Shown piece by piece: positions 44,933-55,486 of a stretch of 64,000 nt of DNA (position 1 is the stretch's first letter; the number at the start of each line of letters is the position of its first letter). The notes below the pieces were generated by a model. That model was not told the origin of the DNA. It searched no databases and saw only the letters and a program-made list of their open reading frames with translations. This DNA comes from Agarophyton chilense (lineage: Eukaryota > Rhodophyta > Florideophyceae > Gracilariales > Gracilariaceae), in NCBI GenBank assembly GCA_030374765.1, contig JARGXX010000099.1, forward strand, positions 434,001-498,000, given 5' to 3'. The translations under genes and the position numbers were made by a program.

Positions 44933-45838
44933 ATGTCTTCCTTGCCCAATAGCTCCAATTCAGTGGATGCTTTCGTTCAGCCAATATACGTGAGATTTTT
45001 TCCTGATCCTCGACGGGTATGCAGCCAAGCAACTATTTGTTGGAATCAAGGCCAACTATGCCGCAGCGCACAGAAAGAAATGCGAATGGCTGCGACAAGT
45101 TTTCGGAAAGTGGCCGAAAAGGTCGGATTGTCTACATCTCAACAGAAAAAGCTGCTTAAAGTTTCCGAGATGCTTTACGACGCAAACTTGCAATATAATC
45201 TGACTGGTATTCGCACGCGGGAAGGAATTATATTGAAACACCTTGTCGATGCCTTGACTCTGCTCCCGATTCTCGACAAAGAACCCCCGAAAACAATTGT
45301 TGATGTTGGTACAGGGGCTGGGTTTCCTGGACTGGTGCTGGCGGTTTCCCGTCCAGAATGGTCCTTGACCCTTCTGGACTCCGTTCGAAAAAAACTAGCA
45401 TTCCATAAGCACGTAGTCGATGAACTTTCGCTACGCAATGTTCAATCTGAGTGGGGAAGAGCAGAAGAGCTCGGCCAATCTCATCTACGGGAGAATTTCT
45501 GTGTAGCGGTCGCCAGATCCGTGGCAGAGATGCGCGTCCTGGCTGAGCTGACTCTACCGTTTGTACGGGTTGGTGGCTGCGTATTAGCACAGAAAACGGT
45601 GGATTCACAGTTCCAAGAAATATCCGCCGCAAATAAGTCAATTAAGGTGTGTGGAGGTCGCATTGAGCACATTTCAACCGCTTGGTCTTCTGAATGGAAG
45701 TCCCTTCTGGACAGAGACGAATCGAATGTAAATGACAAAGATCTCGACGCAAAGCGTATTATTCAAATTAGAAAAGAAAGACCCACCCCTCGGCAGTATC
45801 CTCGTCGCTCGGGAACTCCAAAAAAATCACCTCTGTAG
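44933..45838 (+). CDS. rsmG: 16S rRNA (guanine-N7) methyltransferase, probably plastid
   Basis: RsmG (GidB) family: methylates N7 of a conserved guanine in the 530 loop of bacterial-type small-subunit rRNA. Visible are YNLTGIRTREGIILKHLVDAL, the SAM loop VDVGTGAGFPGLVLA, LLDSVRKKLAFHKHV, the ARSVAEM motif, and a basic tail IRKERPTPRQYPRRSGTPKKSPL close to the bacterial ending. Relative to bacterial RsmG there is an N-terminal extension of about 60 residues with SVDAFVQPIYVRF, consistent with a red-lineage plastid transit peptide (inference). I chose the start at 44933; the frame also has an ATG at 44876, but that lies in the terminal repeat of the Tc1 relic. Converges with OSCP (gap 299 nt). 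Confidence 0.85.
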   Translation: MSSLPNSSNSVDAFVQPIYVRFFPDPRRVCSQATICWNQGQLCRSAQKEMRMAATSFRKVAEKVGLSTSQQKKLLKVSEMLYDANLQYNLTGIRTREGIILKHLVDALTLLPILDKEPPKTIVDVGTGAGFPGLVLAVSRPEWSLTLLDSVRKKLAFHKHVVDELSLRNVQSEWGRAEELGQSHLRENFCVAVARSVAEMRVLAELTLPFVRVGGCVLAQKTVDSQFQEISAANKSIKVCGGRIEHISTAWSSEWKSLLDRDESNVNDKDLDAKRIIQIRKERPTPRQYPRRSGTPKKSPL

Positions 45839-46137
45839 CCATAGATACGGAAAGCAGGTTGACTTTTGCCCTAGATAAACCACTGGGTATAAAACTTCTT
45901 GAGTGAAAGAGGCATTCACGCCACCTTTTCCCACTGTGTCTCATTGTCTAACTAGCAAAGATGTGCTGAGGCCTTCAAACACTGCAAATCATTTGGGCTG
46001 GGAACCGGCCAGCAGAGATTCTAGTTTACTCTGCTGGGTGAATTTTGTCATTGCTAGAAACTCGGACAACTGCGACACCAGTAACACTAATTCTGCGGTC
46101 TGCAATGGGATTGGTAGCATTCTGATCATAAATAGCT

Positions 46138-46791
46138 TTATATTGCCTGTGATATGACCTCTTGCAACTTGCGAAGCTCTGTACGAGTAGAGAGATCCAT
46201 GAAACGATCGCCCACTTGTATGGTTAATCCACCGAGGAGCTCTTCGTCAATCGCAGTTTCAACAGTCAATTCTGCACCCGGCTTTTGCGCAAAGAACCTC
46301 TGCTTGATTTTCTTCTTCAAGAGCGCGAGTTCCCAGTCCGACAATGGAATCGTAGTGGTCACCTTCACAACAACCTCGCCTTTCAGCGCTCCGACCATAT
46401 CCTGAAAGGATGTCAAGGCTTTCGATGCTTCCGAGGTTCTGCCATTTTCGGACATAACCATCAAAAACTTAGAAAATGTATCGGAGAAACCAGATTTGCC
46501 CACGATCTCCGAAATAACCTCAACCTTGGCAGTACGAGGGAGGGACGGATTGACGAGAAACTCACTCAAAGTAGTGTTCTTCGCTACCATGTCTTGCATT
46601 GTATTCACGTCGGTTATAACCACATCAAGAGAGTTCGTCTTCTTCGCCGCGTTATAGAGCGCATGAGCATACCTTCCCGCTGTATCGACTGCTTTAGGAA
46701 GCTGCTCTACTTGAGCGGTTTCAACGGAGAAAGTTCGAAGCGAATATGAGCCTCCGATGCGGGGTACTCTTCGGGAGACTAGACGCAGCAT
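46138..46791 (-). CDS. ATP5PO: Mitochondrial ATP synthase OSCP (delta-type) subunit
   Basis: 217 residues. The N-terminus MLRLVSRRVPRIGGSYSLRTFS is Arg-rich without acidic residues, a good mitochondrial presequence. Then come AGRYAHALYNAA (the family's start signature GRYA.AL), helical bundle sequence with FLVNPSLPRTAKVEVI, MSENGR, and a C-terminal beta part ending in DEELLGGLTIQVGDRFMDLSTRTELRKL, matching the OSCP/delta signature (GG..I.VGD...D.S....L..L). The subunit links F1 to the peripheral stalk of the F1Fo ATP synthase in the inner membrane. Length is typical. A plastid AtpD is less likely given the presequence; in red algae atpD is usually plastid-encoded. Confidence 0.9.
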   Translation of the reverse strand: MLRLVSRRVPRIGGSYSLRTFSVETAQVEQLPKAVDTAGRYAHALYNAAKKTNSLDVVITDVNTMQDMVAKNTTLSEFLVNPSLPRTAKVEVISEIVGKSGFSDTFSKFLMVMSENGRTSEASKALTSFQDMVGALKGEVVVKVTTTIPLSDWELALLKKKIKQRFFAQKPGAELTVETAIDEELLGGLTIQVGDRFMDLSTRTELRKLQEVISQAI

Positions 46792-47904
46792 TGTTCAGCG
46801 CAACAAGGGAGGCGATAATCAACCCAAAGTTTTTGTGAAAGCGATGGATATGAGGCTAAGGAAAACAATCCTTGGGCGAAAATGAGATTATCGATGTTGT
46901 CGCAAGATTACAACAAAACTTCCATAAGGTGCATGTGGTGATGACTTCTGATCGCGAAGACGAGGGGCAGCCGAGCACCAGCCGGCTGCATGGACTCCAA
47001 TGCAGACGCTACAAAAAAGTTAAAAAAGGAAGATTACACATTGTACACGTGTTACACGATGTCGCATTGAGCAGGTACCCCACGTGGAAACTGGTACTGT
47101 ACATCTGAGGCTCGGCTTACATATAACCTTTCACAGAAGCCCTGTAACTATTGCGACCGCTTTGTGCGCCGCGCAGCTTGGGCTAAAACGTTTGTCGCCT
47201 CGAAATGCGATGTGACAAACGCAGCTCTTCGGAATTAAGGGTTAAAGGCGTTTTCTTTATCCTTAACCCTACCTCATATCCTTTCGGCCCAGCCCACAAC
47301 CGTGAGCCACAACCGTGAGCTAAAGATAATCTTTCCCTTTGAAAGAACACCAAACGTTAATCCTTCCCAAAACTGATGGTGCGTAGTTAAGTATCGACTC
47401 CCATGTCACTGTGGTGCCTAATTGTTGACCAATTGACTTACCCCAACTTCTTTCAAAGCCGAATGATCAGGTCGCACGGCCAATAGACGCAAGAACAACC
47501 ACAATAAAAAGGAGAAAATAATAACTCTGACGCACATACGTGCTCAGCTCGCGGCGGAATCGTAACCGGTGAGCGGAGAAACCGCAATAGTCGACAGCGT
47601 GTTATGCATAGGCGGGACCTCTCTAGCTGGCAGTCACAATGAAGACAGCTCGCAGACAGGCCTCAAAAGATTCGGAAGAGCCAAAGCAGCCGGAGAACGT
47701 CACGCAGCGTGATGAACAACCGAATCCAAGCGAAAGGCACAATATGTACGAAACAGCATCGTTGACGACTGCAAGATAGTTCTGTAAACACATTGACGTG
47801 TGAGTGGTTGATGTTTCCAGCCACGGCTTTAAACTTTTCTTCGGCTCCCGCGTCCATGCGCGTGAACAAACTCTGTTTATCGCCTAGTCACGAAATAGCG
47901 CTTT
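46792..47904. other. Intergenic, no gene recognised
   Basis: About 1.1 kb between OSCP and the small frame at 47905. It includes a short direct repeat (CCACAACCGTGAG twice, near 47296-47321). A 45-codon frame at 47639-47776 (MKTARRQASKD...) could be a first exon but has no supporting match. The remainder shows no coding pattern. Confidence 0.3.
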
Positions 47905-48159
47905 TTAAAGCAATACTTGTCTTCTAAGAGTTCCTGGAAATATTTGAGCTTCGTGTAAATATCCCATTTGTTTGTACAAAGGCGAATAGTGATCAACAGG
48001 AGGCAATCCCAAACTTCGCCATCCTAACTCCCAATGCAGATTGTGGTTAAAATAATTTCCCCAATTGACGATAAGTCTCACAACCTGAGTGTTGGCGGCG
48101 CGACAGTATTGATGCACAAAAGTTTGCCGGTCCAATTTGGGAGCACTAGATTTGGCCAT
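47905..48159 (-). CDS. Small unknown protein downstream of the F-box gene
   Basis: 84 residues beginning MAKSSAPKLDRQTFVHQYCRA. Its composition is protein-like (several Trp, Tyr, His; INWGNYFNHNLHWELGWRSLG-type aromatic-rich centre) and unlike random translation, but I recognise no family. It starts 115 bp after the F-box stop on the same strand, so it could be a separate short gene, a late exon, or simply open sequence in a 3' UTR. Confidence 0.35.
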   Translation of the reverse strand: MAKSSAPKLDRQTFVHQYCRAANTQVVRLIVNWGNYFNHNLHWELGWRSLGLPPVDHYSPLYKQMGYLHEAQIFPGTLRRQVLL

Positions 48160-48273
48160 TAAGGCCACTGAGCCTCTTGAATGCAAGGGATTCTGCCAAA
48201 GGAGACAAAAACAACTCGGAACACGTGGTGGTGAAATGCTGGCTGTAGAGCAAGCATGTATTTCTCTCACACG

Positions 48274-49678
48274 TTAAAAGTAGACTTGTATGTCCCGCCC
48301 TGTTGTGAATCGCTCCAGCATTTCCGATATAGTTCGGCAGGGTAGTTTTGAAACATCCAAGCAGCTCAATGACTGGCACATGGTGATGAGTTTCTCAACA
48401 TAAGGATCTGTAACTTGAGAGCAACTTGCCAAATTAAGGGATGTCAGTCTTTTGCTGCAGTACCGAATGATGCTGTCGACGCTGTTGTTGGTCACATTCA
48501 TGCATCGTGCAAGATGTAGCACCTGTAGTTTGCTGCAGCACCGCGTCAGCTCCGCAATGCCAATGTCCGACACCCGTGTTTCAGACAGTCCAACATCCCG
48601 AAGGTTCGGCATTTTCGCGGCGATTTTAGTTACCGACCAGTCTGTAACTTTACTGCACCACGACAGGTCCAAGACCTGCAACCGTGGGCAACCGTTGGCA
48701 ATGCTGGTGATACCCTCGTCTGTGACATATCGTCCATTAGCGATATTGAGGACTCGTAGATACGGGCAGTTTTGACCAATTACTTCCAACAACGAATCTC
48801 TGACCCCGCTTATACAGTTCATATCCAACACTTCTAAGCGAGGACAGCGAACTGCCAGGATTCTCACACTGCGTCGAGTAACGTTTCGACAGTGGGACAG
48901 CCGCAGTTCCCGAAGTCCTGGACATCTAGAGAACTCGACAACGCTCTTGTCGGTAGCACCACTGCACCACGACAAGTCTACCGATTGCAGAGTTGCAGCG
49001 CACTCGGTTCGAGGGATTGCCTTGACAGCATAGTCGTTGACTCCATGGATTCTGGCTAGTGAGAGCTTTCTCAGTTTCCTCAGCGATGGCGTGTTCTTGC
49101 AAAGAGCCTGCAGATCTGCGGACGTAACGTGCTCATGACCCTCAAACGAAAGAGTTGTCCACAGCCGTGGACTGCATGACAGCGCACGCCAGCGCTGGCA
49201 CACCTCTCTGACTAGCAGCAGGTGCGGAAAGCGCGGAAGGTGCTTGAAAATCTCAATCATAAGATCGTCCGTGAGCAGGTCAAGTGGACTTCTTTTCTTC
49301 TGCACATGATGAATGTCTGTACTTGAATACAGCCCCGTTCGTAAGCGGCGTGTGGGTGGTTCGGAAGGCCGAGATGTACTGCAGAAGAAATGGTTAGGAG
49401 TTTGTCGAGGCTTACGATGTGAGCGCCCGGGGTCACCAAGGAAAGTGCGGATGTGGTGCGAGTTGTACGATAGACCCAACTTACCTTCTGTTGCGCTTTC
49501 GAAGCAGAGTTGAGGCGCCTGCGAAATTCTGTAGAATACCGCGTCCGCCGCTAAGGCGATTCAGTTCCTCGCGCTTTCGCAGAATTTCTGTCACTTGGTC
49601 GGGATCGATGATAGAGATATGTACCTCCTCTGCTTCGCGCAAGACGAGCGCTTTGTCGCTTGCTAGAGTGTGAGCCAT
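48274..49678 (-). CDS. F-box / leucine-rich-repeat protein, spliced
   Basis: Two exons on the minus strand, 49678-49485 and 49378-48274, with a 106-nt intron (GTAAGT donor, CTAAC branch, TTCTTCTGCAG acceptor), give 432 residues. Exon 1 codes for a 64-residue N-terminal part (MAHTLASDKALVLREAEEV...). Exon 2 has the F-box (LDLLTDDLMIEIFKHLPRFPHLLLVREVCQRWRALSCSPRLW) and then about ten cysteine-containing (AMN1/FBXL2-type) leucine-rich repeats such as LQVLDLSWCSKVTDWSV and LRELRLSHCRNVTRRSV. F-box proteins of this type recruit substrates to SCF ubiquitin ligases through SKP1; the repeats would bind the substrate. Reading exon 2 alone from its own first ATG would mistake intron sequence for the N-terminus. 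Confidence 0.88.
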
Positions 49679-50809
49679 GGTGTAGTTTCGACGCAATACT
49701 ACGAAGGTATGCGCCTTCCTCTTTGGGAGGTACTGTTTGTTTGTCAAAAGTCGGGACGGGACTGAAAGACGCAGTGGTGCTCAAATCCACAGTCGTTGGT
49801 TGGTTAAGCGCGGACGGTGGGTGCGGAATTAGACGTTAGAAGGCGAACCGTGAAAGGCCGATGGGGTGAAAAGAAAAGAGAGCGGGATGGAGAGCAGTGT
49901 AGCTTTACGACGCGCGCAAGGGTTGTCGTGCGTGGGAAATTAATGACTGCGGTGACAAGCGTAGAAAGGCTGCGAGAAACAACGTCCAAGGCGTTGAGGA
50001 GAGTGAATGTGGCTAAGAGCGAAGAAGTGGAAACGGGGGGTGGGGGGGTGGGAACACGGTGTAGCGGTGTAGGGAGGTTGCTGCGGAAACTGGGAGCGAA
50101 AGGCTGCAACGGAGAGACGTTGCTGATTGTCGCCCGTCCCACGGACAACAGCGAGCGGGGAACGGCACGGTTTTGTTTGTGAGCGGAAGCGGCTGGGGCG
50201 CGCAGCTCTCACAGTGCGCCGCAGGCGCGGCGAACGTGCACTTGCACAAATTTTCGATTTAAGTTCCGATTGTGCGCCGCCTTGTCGGCGGCCTTGTGCC
50301 AAATTCAGCCTGCCCAGCCTGCCCACGTATGACGCTAGCCTTACCAGCTCTGTATAATTATTTCCATCCATAGCGCATGACGCGCGTGCCATGGTTGGGG
50401 CGCGTTGTACACTCGGGGTGGAGTGTTTCGAAACTGCCGCCGCGGGCTGGTGGCCCCATCCCCCTTCGCTCTAAGACTTTCTATGTTCCCTCTTTAGTCC
50501 CTTCGCCTTCTGTACCCGTGGCCTGGCGCCCATGCTTTGGTGTCCGTGCGTCCGTTCGAGTGTCCAATTTTTAGTCTTCGAAAGCTCCGGCTAACGCTCG
50601 TGTCTCGCGCCATTGGTCCGTCAAAAGCGCACCGCCCTGGAGAAGAGACGTTTATGAGCTAGTTGCCTTATTCATCGCTCCGTGTCGCTGATGAAAATTC
50701 GAGTATTCCGCAGATACTCTATGATTTTGAGCATCTGTGGGTGTGTCTCGCTTCATTACTTCAATAGCAGCGCCTCAGAGCGTTTTGTTAACGTTCGTTT
50801 ACCATAAGA
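49679..50809. other. Divergent promoter region F-box / REV1
   Basis: About 1.1 kb, GC-rich in the middle (a G-run GGGGGGTGGGGGGGTGGG near 50036-50051), between divergently read genes. Open frames on both strands are shadows of the base composition. No upstream BRCT-coding exon for REV1 is seen. Confidence 0.4.
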
Positions 50810-53488
50810 ATGCAGACCCAGAGTGTTCCTGAAACGGCAGCCCCCGCCGCCGAACCAGCGCAGACCAAGGAAAACAGCTCATTCTGGTCTGATCCTAGAC
50901 CGTCCAATCGCAACCCAAACTTTGTACACGACTACTTTCAGTCTTCCCGACTTCACTTCATCGGCTCCTTCAGAGCTCGATACGAATCCATGATGGTTTC
51001 AGTAGCCAAAAGACTCAATGTCAGTCCCGGATCGCTTATCAATACCTCCCCAAAGTCCACGTCCCGTCAGCGCGTCATTATTCACATTGATATGGACTGC
51101 TTTTTTGCTAGTGTTGCTGTCAAACGGGATCCATCACTACGTGGTAAATGCATAGCAGTCTGTCATGGCGGAGGCGAAATATCTTCATGTAGTTACGAAG
51201 CTCGCAAGTTTGGCATTCGAGCTGGCATGTTCGCCAAAGACGCTCGAAGGCTCTGTCCACAGCTCTTGAGTGTTCCCTATCATTTTCCTTCTTATGAGGA
51301 GATCAGCATACAGATTTATTCACTATTCTACGACTATCCCGGCGTCTATGTGGAGGCTGTCAGTGTGGATGAAGCCTATCTTGATGCCACAGAAGCGGTC
51401 GCCACCGATACGTCTCAGTTCAACGCTGAAAACCTCGTTGAAAACATTAGATCTCGGATTGTGATGGAGACGGGGTGTACAGCAAGCGCAGGAATTGGAC
51501 CTTCTAAACTCATGGCTCGTCTCGCAACAAAGGCAGCAAAGCCAAACGGTCAATTGCGTGTGCATCCTGAGAAAGTAATCGAGTACATTGACGCACTCAA
51601 AGTTAGCGATCTTCCCGGTGTAGGAAGGCGCACTTCGAAGAAGATGACCGAGTTAGGAATAAATAATGTACCGGACTTGCGGAACAAAAGCCTTTCATTT
51701 CTACAAACCAAGTTTGGTAATCGACAAGGCCAGAATTTCCATGATTTAGCTCGTGCAGTTGATCGCCGTCTTGTTCAACCTCTCAAGCCAAGAAAATCTA
51801 TAGGGGCTGAGGCTTCTTGGGGAATCCGTTTCGACCAGGACGAAGATAAAAAGCTGAAGAAATTCATTACCGATATGGCATCGGAAGTTGTGTCTCGCGT
51901 GGTGAATGCTGGGGCGAACGGGTCTAAGATGGTCATCAAAGTATATAGAAAGAAACCTAACTCGAGCATGGTGGGGTACAAATTTCTTGGTCATGGGCCT
52001 TGCACTATTGTGTCTAGAATATATAATATGCCAAGGAATTGTGGCGCTGAAATGATGACGAATGCTCTTCGTGACTCGTGCCTCAGAGTTATCTCTGAAA
52101 CAAGGATGCGTAATGATGAATTTCGAGGGATTGGAATGCAAATATTGGACTTGAAGTTTGGGGATCTGAAGTTTGACCACTCGAGAACAGCCGTAGCAGG
52201 GATCAAGCATGTTGACTTCTTTTTCGCAGCAGCGAAGAATTCTTCTTCTAACGGAGTCCAACGAGATTTCATTCGCAAAAGCGAGTCTGTTACAAAGACT
52301 GTGAGGAATCGAGGCTCATCTTTACCATTGACCCGTGACGGTAATGATGGCGAAAAAAGCCACATTGTTGAGTCAGTTGATAACGATTCGGAAAAGATTG
52401 TAGTGGCTCAGGGAAAGAACAGAGATAATATGAAAAATGAGCAGGGCAGTGATAGACTTAACATTCAAAGAAAAGAGGACCAGGTTATATCCATTGAAAT
52501 TGACGAAAATGATATTCAAAAACCCAATGTTGTTGATGATCATGTTGCGTCAATGCGACAATCGGAAAGCAACTTGACCCAAAAGATACCTCGTGGTTGG
52601 GATAGAGCCGTCTTTAAAGCCCTTCCATTATCACTTCAGACGGAATTGCTTGAAAGCAATGTGAATCAATCAATCGGTCATCGAGATGGAGTGGCTGGAG
52701 AAAGGTCAGAGCACGGTGAAGTACCATTGACGCCGGTTCGTCGAGATAACAGGAAAAGATCGTCAATTCAGAAGAAGAACGAGCACGTGGCACAACTATT
52801 AAAACGCCCACGACGAAGGCAAAAAGCTCAAGTCACAATGACTCAATTTGCGGACATCCGAGAACTGAGGGACAAAGGCAATGATGTGCTCAATGGTGAA
52901 GAGTTTCGGTCGAAACCGCTGAGAGAATGCATCGAGCTTCTTCATGATTTGAAACACGGGCGTCGCTCTTCTACATTGGGCAGACGCCGAGGAACGAATG
53001 GTGGAAAGAGAGACAAGATTTTGAACTCCTTAGCATTCCCCGAACTAGATAATGCGGATGCAGGAGATGCTTTAAATATTCCGTCGCCTCCGAGCATGAG
53101 CAGTGACGGCGATTCGAACGATGGTGATAAGATTCTGAAGATAGTTCAGCAAGAAGGAGTCGAACACGAGCAGATATATGCAGAGGAAGAAATTGAAGTG
53201 TTCTCGGAGAAACTATACGTCTGGATGAATCATAGCGCAGGAAACGTGAAGAGTGCTCATGTAGAGCTTCTGAGGGGACGGCTAATGGAGTTCGTTCGTT
53301 TGAAACAATTGGAGCACGTGAGTGAGAATTTGCGATTACTTCGAAGATTCGCAGAGTCTGATAGCCTGAAAACATGGCGACCCAGTATCAATGTACTACT
53401 GCAAGAGGTAGGAGAAGAAACGCATCGACAACATGGTTTGAATCTCCGATTACCGCCGGTTTTCGCGAATTCTAACCTAGGGGATTGA
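50810..53488 (+). CDS. REV1: REV1-type translesion DNA polymerase (dCMP transferase), no BRCT
   Basis: 892 residues, one exon. The N-terminus NPNFVHDYFQSSRLHFIGSF matches the REV1-specific segment before the polymerase core. Y-family motifs: IDMDCFFASV (Asp94, Asp96), SSCSYEARKFGIRAGMF, EAVSVDEAYLD (Asp187, Glu188), GIGPSKLMARLATKAAKPNGQ, LPGVGRRTSKKM (helix-hairpin-helix), and GIRF after the little finger start. Downstream is a ubiquitin-binding motif (WDRAVFKALPLSLQTELLES, compare PEVF.ALP.ELQ.EL in REV1) and a C-terminal four-helix domain (about 800-890) that in REV1 binds other translesion polymerases. REV1 inserts dCMP opposite lesions and scaffolds translesion synthesis. The BRCT domain usual at the N-terminus is missing. 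Converges with VMA7. Confidence 0.9.
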   Translation: MQTQSVPETAAPAAEPAQTKENSSFWSDPRPSNRNPNFVHDYFQSSRLHFIGSFRARYESMMVSVAKRLNVSPGSLINTSPKSTSRQRVIIHIDMDCFFASVAVKRDPSLRGKCIAVCHGGGEISSCSYEARKFGIRAGMFAKDARRLCPQLLSVPYHFPSYEEISIQIYSLFYDYPGVYVEAVSVDEAYLDATEAVATDTSQFNAENLVENIRSRIVMETGCTASAGIGPSKLMARLATKAAKPNGQLRVHPEKVIEYIDALKVSDLPGVGRRTSKKMTELGINNVPDLRNKSLSFLQTKFGNRQGQNFHDLARAVDRRLVQPLKPRKSIGAEASWGIRFDQDEDKKLKKFITDMASEVVSRVVNAGANGSKMVIKVYRKKPNSSMVGYKFLGHGPCTIVSRIYNMPRNCGAEMMTNALRDSCLRVISETRMRNDEFRGIGMQILDLKFGDLKFDHSRTAVAGIKHVDFFFAAAKNSSSNGVQRDFIRKSESVTKTVRNRGSSLPLTRDGNDGEKSHIVESVDNDSEKIVVAQGKNRDNMKNEQGSDRLNIQRKEDQVISIEIDENDIQKPNVVDDHVASMRQSESNLTQKIPRGWDRAVFKALPLSLQTELLESNVNQSIGHRDGVAGERSEHGEVPLTPVRRDNRKRSSIQKKNEHVAQLLKRPRRRQKAQVTMTQFADIRELRDKGNDVLNGEEFRSKPLRECIELLHDLKHGRRSSTLGRRRGTNGGKRDKILNSLAFPELDNADAGDALNIPSPPSMSSDGDSNDGDKILKIVQQEGVEHEQIYAEEEIEVFSEKLYVWMNHSAGNVKSAHVELLRGRLMEFVRLKQLEHVSENLRLLRRFAESDSLKTWRPSINVLLQEVGEETHRQHGLNLRLPPVFANSNLGD

Positions 53489-53723
53489 TTGTTTGTCGGT
53501 GATCTAGTGAATGGTGTAACACGCAATAATTGACAAAGAAACAAGCAAAACAGATTGTAGTACTAGTTAGGACCGAAATAGTTAAAACTACTATATCGCG
53601 CTTCGCCAGAGTTACTCCACCCAGGCCGTACGTTTGAGGGCATCCCGGTCTTTCGCTCAATCTGATGGAGGCGAGTGATTTTTGCGGAATGGTGACAAGG
53701 GTGCATATCCATTGCATCAAAAA

Positions 53724-54274
53724 TTATGCTGACCCAAGCATTCCGCGCACTCGCTGCAATATGGAGTCCTTTGAAGGATCATACGGATGCTCCTTTGATG
53801 GAATTTCAAGTACAGCGGGTACTGGCTTCTTGAACTTTGATACGGTGCTGCGAATCTTATCAGCGATCTACCGGGTTGTGGAGACAATGCAAGATTGAAG
53901 GTTAGATATGAAAGTGGAGTAGAAGAAAAAAAAGAACAGATGGCATAGGAGACGTACGTATTGGTTGATGAGAAGAATGGCAACGTCTTCTCTTTCGGTA
54001 AATCTCTTGAAAGCTTCTTCAACTGCTTGCACTGGTGTTTCCTCTTTGAAAGAGCACGATGCAAAAACAGAACAGAAAGTTAGCACGGCGCATGGAGGGG
54101 ATTATTCCTGTGTTGTTATGACATACTTGGATCAACGACGAAGAAGTTGGAACCAGTGGACGGCTGATTGTCGCCCACGCCGGCGAGAAGAAAACCGGTG
54201 GTGGTATCCTCGTCGCCAATGACCGCGATTAGAAAGCCGCCGTCGCGCGACTTGATGTTCTTTCTTCCAGCCAT
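53724..54274 (-). CDS. VMA7: V-type H+-ATPase subunit F, spliced
   Basis: Three exons on the minus strand, 54274-54127, 54043-53958 and 53867-53724, with introns of 83 and 90 nt, give 125 residues. Exon 1: MAGRKNIKSRDGGFLIAVIGDEDTTTGFLLAGVG...NFFVVDP, the hallmark start of subunit F. Exon 2: KETPVQAVEEAFKRFTEREDVAILLINQY. Exon 3: IADKIRSTVSKFKKPVPAVLEIPSKEHPYDPSKDSILQRVRGMLGSA. The whole protein follows the family end to end at normal length. Subunit F is part of the central rotor stalk of V1 and couples ATP hydrolysis to proton pumping at vacuolar and endomembranes. Intron 1 has a GCTAAC branch site. The last exon ends 235 bp from the REV1 stop. Confidence 0.95.
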
Positions 54275-55486
54275 TTTTGAGTCAAAGCTGGGACGAACTG
54301 CAAAGCGAAAGGTTGTATTCGGACAGATGGCGAAGAGGGTGGCGACGGAGAGTTTCAGCAACGAAAAACCGTTATAGACCACCTACGTGTATCTAGCTAG
54401 ACTGTCCAGGTGTGTGTGAGGCGCAACCAAGCACAGGCACAGCCAAGCACAGGCACAGCGTCTGATGGACCTGGCTACGTCGCGCGCCGTGTCAGACTTA
54501 CAGTGAGACACGTATGAAGTGCTGTGCATTTTGTGCACTTTGAAGAGCGAGCAATCCCGCCAAAAAGCGGTGTGTGCCGCGTCGTGCTTTTGAAAGGCGC
54601 GTGCTTTTGACTCTCAATTTGATATTTGTTTTAAATTTCAAAAAGGCGCCGCACGGCCAACCGGCTGTTGTTGGGTCGCCGCTCGTTTCGGCGCTCGTGT
54701 CATTTTGAGTTCAAGTTTGGCCTTGTGCGTGCATCGCACCCTCCCGCCACGCTCTCCTTTAGCTCCGAGCTTGCGTGGTAGTGCTTGCCTGTCCGGCCTA
54801 GTCTCTTCTCCACACTTTATGCCCCGCGCTTCGCATCACTGCTGCATCATTTGTTTCGCTTTGGCTTAATCTTCGCGCTTTCTACTGCATTTTTTCGTTC
54901 TCATCGCATTCCACCATTTCATTCTGCCCATTGTCTTGCCTTCGACACCAACACCGTCGCTGTTTACTTCTCATAGAAATTTTAACATATTCAGTCACTG
55001 GTATTCAGCTCTTTTCGAAACCAATCACCTGTCCCCCTCCTGTCTACCCCCCTCCACCTTTCTCACTCCACGCGTTTCTGCACATGCCACCAATCCCCCG
55101 CACCCGCACAAGCTATAAATGCAGATGTCGGAGGGTCTCACTGATGGTCTTGCGGTGCTAGCAGCGTATGTTGTTCAAACCTCTTTTCATCCGTCTCACT
55201 GTGTGTAAGTAGAGCAACCATGTGCTGACGTTGTTCTTTCTTCGGCTGTTGTTTCAATCAATTAGTGCCGGTGCGTTGGACAGCGCGAGAAACACACCCT
55301 TACCATCGCCCCTACATGCCAGAACAAACGATCGCGTAAGTCGTCAGAGCTTCCATTTTTCCCCCACCTGTGTCCTGTTAAACTTCTTAGCTGACTGACT
55401 TTTTTTGCCGAACTTGTCGTTGTTCTCGACTCACGCTCGATACGCTTTCCTCACTAAAGCTACAGAATGGAGCAACTCCAGACCCA
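54275..55486. other. Divergent promoter region VMA7 / CXC gene
   Basis: About 1.2 kb. It contains a perfect 16-bp tandem duplication CCAAGCACAGGCACAG (54427-54458). The right half (about 54780-55480) is very pyrimidine-rich, as expected for a long 5' leader; a short upstream ATG frame beginning at 55467 overlaps the chosen start at 55487 and could reduce its translation. Confidence 0.4.

Noticed and set aside
49817-50182. Plus-strand frame upstream of REV1 as a possible BRCT exon
   Set aside because: Arg/Gly/Val-rich promoter translation with no BRCT motif such as the conserved Trp.
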